This document shows positions 59,631 to 64,000 of a stretch of 64,000 nt of DNA, piece after piece. The DNA is from Escarpia spicata. Taxonomy: Eukaryota > Annelida > Polychaeta > Sabellida > Siboglinidae. The stretch is from positions 35,722,293 to 35,786,292 of the forward strand of contig OZ023213.1 of NCBI GenBank assembly GCA_963995525.1, read 5' to 3'. The stretch's first letter is position 1. The number at the start of each line of letters is the position of its first letter. The notes under the pieces are model-generated. The model searched no databases, was not told the DNA's origin, and saw only the letters and a list, made by a program, of their open reading frames with translations. The position numbers were made by a program, and so were the translations under genes.

Positions 59631-61016
59631 TGGTAATACACAGGACAGGGTATTATCAGAGTATGTAATTCGCAAACATTAAACCGTAATATTTACCATG
59701 AGTGTATATATGTTATTTCAGTATGTGCAAAATTATAACATTAGCTATTCTCTTGTAATATTAGCTAAGTTGCTTCCTAAATGTATATCTTTATTTCGTT
59801 TTTATATGTATATGTTCATATATTGGTGAAATAAAATATATTTCTTCTAATTTCCAGCGAATTTAACTTGTTATCTTAATTCTGCGCAATCGTTCTCGTT
59901 TGACATTGTAAGCCTATTGTGAGGTAATCGCTGTTTTCTTGGTCAAACTAATAGGTCAAAGATTCAAGGAAGAACTGGATGGTGTAGGTCGTGACCTGGG
60001 CTGATCAATTATTCCTGTGATCGCCAGATGTTGTTGCGGTGCCTGCTTCCGATAACGACATCGGTCGTCACGTTGGAACTTGTGACCAGAAGTGCCTTGT
60101 CAATACGGGTTGGATTACAGACGGCTTGTGACGAATGCATGCATTGTCACACACATGCCGACAAATCCGGCGCAGTCCTATACACAAACGCTCGCACATA
60201 CACGCACACGCACACACACGCACGCACACACACATACATACAAACACACACACACACAGATACACTTATTTAATTACGCCAATAGTAACCTGTATTATGA
60301 ACACGTGTAGTCAAACACATTAAACTGTTTTGCCATTCATATAAACAACCTTTATGACGTATTTCTTTGTACTAAGTAATACACTTTCATAACTTCGGAT
60401 TATGACACGATACGGTGTGTAAGTCAGCAGATGTTCTGTATTTTGCCAATATGTTGGTGTAACACTATAACATAAACTTAGCTCTGAATTTATTCTTTAT
60501 ACTTGTATTTCGTAAACTTAAAATTATACCCAGTGAACGCTCAGTGTGTAGTTTATATTGGGACTTGGCCAAAGTGTTCCACATACATGATGTTTAATTT
60601 TATTTGGTCACACAGTTTAATTTTAGTACAAATAAGAACACAGTTAATTGCAGAGTTACTTTGGAGGTTTTCTGAAAATTGCAAAGGGCTTATTCCGAAA
60701 ACAAAACAGATTTCAAAATGTTTACCTTTGTAAGATTCATCCTTATGTCGGGAATCCAAACAGCAACAGACAAATATGGCCTATAATTATAACATATTGT
60801 AGGTCTAATTTAAAATTGTTCTTGAGCGTTACATTGTTGATGTGTCGCATATAAGTAGTGACCTTGTTTCATTTTAGGGAAAAAGTATGTGATCAATACA
60901 TTAAACCCATGTAATTTATTTTCGATCTACTAAAATATTAAAATTATTATTTTCATAACATGTAAGTAGTCTGGATCAGGTATCTCAACATAAATCTTTG
61001 TATGGAACTTGTGACA

Positions 61017-61035
61017 CACAAACACACACATACAT

Positions 61036-61066
<31 letters not shown>

Positions 61067-61112
61067 CACGCACACACGCACGCACACGCACACACACACA
61101 CGCACGCACACA
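61017..61112. repeat. (CA)n/(GCAC)n microsatellite
   Basis: CA units, then eight GCAC units, then mixed CACACGCA. Confidence 0.95.
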
Positions 61113-64000
61113 CATCCAAATGCATGTAATATATTCTATGTTACTACAAGCATTACGCACGATACAGTGTCTTACATGTGCCATGTTAACATAATTAACA
61201 AAATCAAAATATATTGTACTTGTACTTTTTATACTGTCATATGGCCCATATAAGTTCGACTATGCATCCCGCACCCTAATACAAGACGGCGCGCCAAGAT
61301 AGAGGCCATATGGCATGTGAACCACACTTGCTAACATCCTGTGCCTGACGAACCGTGCGTCATCGCGACCTCAAGCACATTAAGCGGCGTTTACATAAAT
61401 CATCCTCCCCGTGACGTGATAATTGTCTTATTGCTGTGTGATTAGTCGTGAAACCAGTAACATTTAAAAGTAAAATTGGTGAAAATATTTATCACGTTGT
61501 GAGAATAAATACGATTCGAAATTCTTCTGAACAGAACTAAATTGTTTAAATTCTCAACATGTTGATAACCAACAGTGTAGGTGGCTGACATGTTGAAAAG
61601 TGTATACACGTATTTGCGTTAAAATAATTTGAATAAATCCGAATCTAACTAAAATAAGAATAATTATGTCCTTTCTGACAATACATGTTAACAGACAAAT
61701 TAATTTAGGGAACAGTACGTGCCAGTAGTTGTGTCTCCTATAAGTATAGTAGATTGCTTCCTGGTTATGAATATAATTAACCATGCAACTCCATCACGGT
61801 GGGCAGTAACTTTAAACAAGAAACATTTCACATATGGTTTAATGACGAACTATTAAAGAACAACGTCGATTTGGAGAGATACTAGCAATTTATAGTTTAA
61901 GATGACTGGTACTTCTTAACGATGTAGCACAACGTGTATGGAGTGAACTACATAACAATTGTATTTGATAGTTTTCATGTTTTTAATCTACGCATCATTT
62001 TGCCAAAGCCACGACCCGTTACTCTGCTAACTATTACATGCATAACTAGAGCTGTATATCGTTTAATGTGCAAATATGTGTGTTTATTCTAATTAACTAT
62101 GTTCCTCACACAATCACCAGCAGATATAGTAGTGAGTATATGTTTTTCCTTCTAATATTGTTCCCATTTGTCCTTTGACTATGTCTTATCAGGATTTCAC
62201 ATTAGCAGTGGAAATTCATCACTGTACGCATAGTTGTTAGCCCACGCGGATAAGGTGACACATCACGGGTATTCTGCACTTTGCATTTGGTCTCTCAACT
62301 AAACAACTATTCGTTTTCCATTTCTTCCCAGTCTTTGCAATCCATGGCCATCCACTTTATCTGTCGTAACTCTTTGTCTTCGTTTGAATATACATGGTTT
62401 CATTTTATTTGAAAACAGTTTCATAACTAACTTATTTTTCATTTCATATTCTGGTTTCAGTTTGTATTTAAAAATATATATAAATGCATTCGTCATTGCT
62501 TCTTAAATCTTATATTGTATAAACTTATGCGTTATAAAATAAAAATATATATCCATCGTTGATGGACACAAGCTATTTAGTAAAACCCAACACAGAATAG
62601 AACAGCATGAGAGATCAGAAAAGAGTAAATGTTTTTATTTATAATTTCAGTAAAAGAACATCTTTGTTACAAGTCATGCTTGAGTCTTTACAATCGTAGA
62701 ATGTTATCAAAATCATTTAACATTTAATATTCTTTCCGCTGCTGGTTTAGCCCATAGCAAATACGTTGTTTTATGCACAAATTGGTGGTATGTGAGCAGA
62801 TTAGGTAATGCCCACAGTTGATGTACTAAAGGTAGCGTACTTTGGACGTTACGTCTGCTGACTTGCCAAACCAAATGCTGGGCCGACATTTAGCCTTCAA
62901 CCCACTGAACTTGTCAGTCACGCGTTTTTTTTAGAGAACCGAGAAAGACGATAACATCAACATAGAAACATGTGCACTCGTATCGTGCTTTCGTGTTAAC
63001 TTTCCAAATTTGAGAAACACTTGAACAGATGTTGGATCTAACATAAAATCAGTTAACAGTTTGTCAGATGATTTCAGCAGAACTACGCAAAACGTTCCAA
63101 CACCGACCTAGAATATTTTAGATGATATTGGTTAGGCTTATTTTTGTGTGAAATCTATTTCAAATATCAAGATCGAAACAAATCAAATTTATTAGACGCT
63201 GGTAAGTAAATCGGTCTCCATGTAGGTTACTAAACTGACATATTTATTTCTTTGCTAAATCATGTATTTTCGAGAAATATTGAGAGGTGAACGTTCGTGT
63301 CATTAACACTTTTGTATAGTTATTATTTGTTATTTGTTCACTTTCTCTCCTCTGACCCTCTTCTCTTTCTTAGCCATCTTAATGGATTGACAGATTTTGT
63401 TGCTAGGTATGTCACATGATAGATATGTTAGGAATATAATTAATTATATGTCGTAATGTCTCCTATAGTAGTAACTGCCAACCAATGAGACACGTCGTAG
63501 ATTCCAGTTAAGATAGCTAGATAATTTTTTTTACAAAAGCCGGTGCGCTTTTTAGCGTCTTCAGATTAACGCACACGTCGGGAACGCAAATACGTAGATT
63601 ATCAGCGTATCTAGCTACTGAGCTAGATGTAAGGGAATATCTTTGAGAAAAACAAACGCGGGAGCCAGACACAGTACACACCCGAGTATGTTTACTGGAG
63701 AACGTGCCGCCTGGACACAATGGATCGTTTCCACGATCTTATCTCGCTGTCGGCCACTGTTGATGGACAAACTTTCCTGTTATTGTTTTTCTGCATGTGT
63801 ACTTTGGAACACCTGACCGCTTTATCTAGTGGCCATCTGCAGGTCACACATTCGCGTGCTACTTCATGTCCCTGCCTGCCTGTCTATCTATCTGTATGTG
63901 TACGTGCGTGCACATCTGTATGTGTGCGTGTACATGTGCGTGTGAGCATGATTCCGTGTGCGTGTTGTGTTTGAATGCGTGTTTGTGATGTGTGAATGTA

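Noticed and set aside
63720..63974. 84-codon frame with hydrophobic start near the right edge
   Set aside because: The second half is GT-rich repeat translation and no family or splice context supports it.

Overview
This is a eukaryotic, AT-rich, intron-rich and repeat-rich animal window. The best clue to the organism is a pair of secreted globin genes. Each has a signal peptide, the Cys pair that forms the intrachain disulfide of annelid extracellular hemoglobin (erythrocruorin-type) chains, and the two classical globin intron positions. A marine annelid, possibly a siboglinid or related polychaete, is the best inference; the species cannot be named from sequence alone.

Layout. 492-1517 (-): first two recognisable exons of an ACAD10-like gene (HAD domain) that runs off the left edge. 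1867-4083 (-): a scrambled LINE. 5294-15705 (+): a complete 12-exon DPH1 gene (diphthamide biosynthesis, 444 aa) with LINE tails, tRNA-like SINEs and microsatellites in its introns. 15.7-35.6 kb: no intact gene. It holds two decayed copies (19.2-21.1 and 26.9-27.6 kb, both -) of a multicopy invertebrate protein family of unknown function, palindromic GGCGGCCATTTT-type repeats, an orphan globin last exon (22213), a stack of tandem duplications with decayed coding fragments (23.4-26.8 kb), one possible membrane-protein exon (27971-28138) and a ~600-bp duplication.

The right half holds two convergent globin genes: exons 35.66-40.57 kb (+) and 57.68-55.60 kb (-). They share the TATA box, the sequence 31 bp after it, a short untranslated first exon, intron phases and 3' UTR blocks. 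Between them lies a 5-exon TLCD3-type (TLC domain) membrane protein gene, 46570-54411 (+), whose first intron hosts two LINE insertions, one nearly full length. A 1.3-kb CA-rich composite satellite lies at 43.5-44.8 kb and a MITE-like element at 45.6-46.0 kb. 57.8-64.0 kb has no gene I can support.

DPH1, the ACAD10-like gene and TLCD3 are housekeeping genes with no obvious functional link. The globins are a local gene family made by segmental duplication: two intact members, one orphan exon, and a 129-bp inverted copy of an exon-1/intron junction. No single new operon-like system is evident. The most unusual signals are that inverted splice-donor copy, the two relics of the unnamed family with their palindromic flanks, and the decayed compact coding block at 25.9-26.6 kb.
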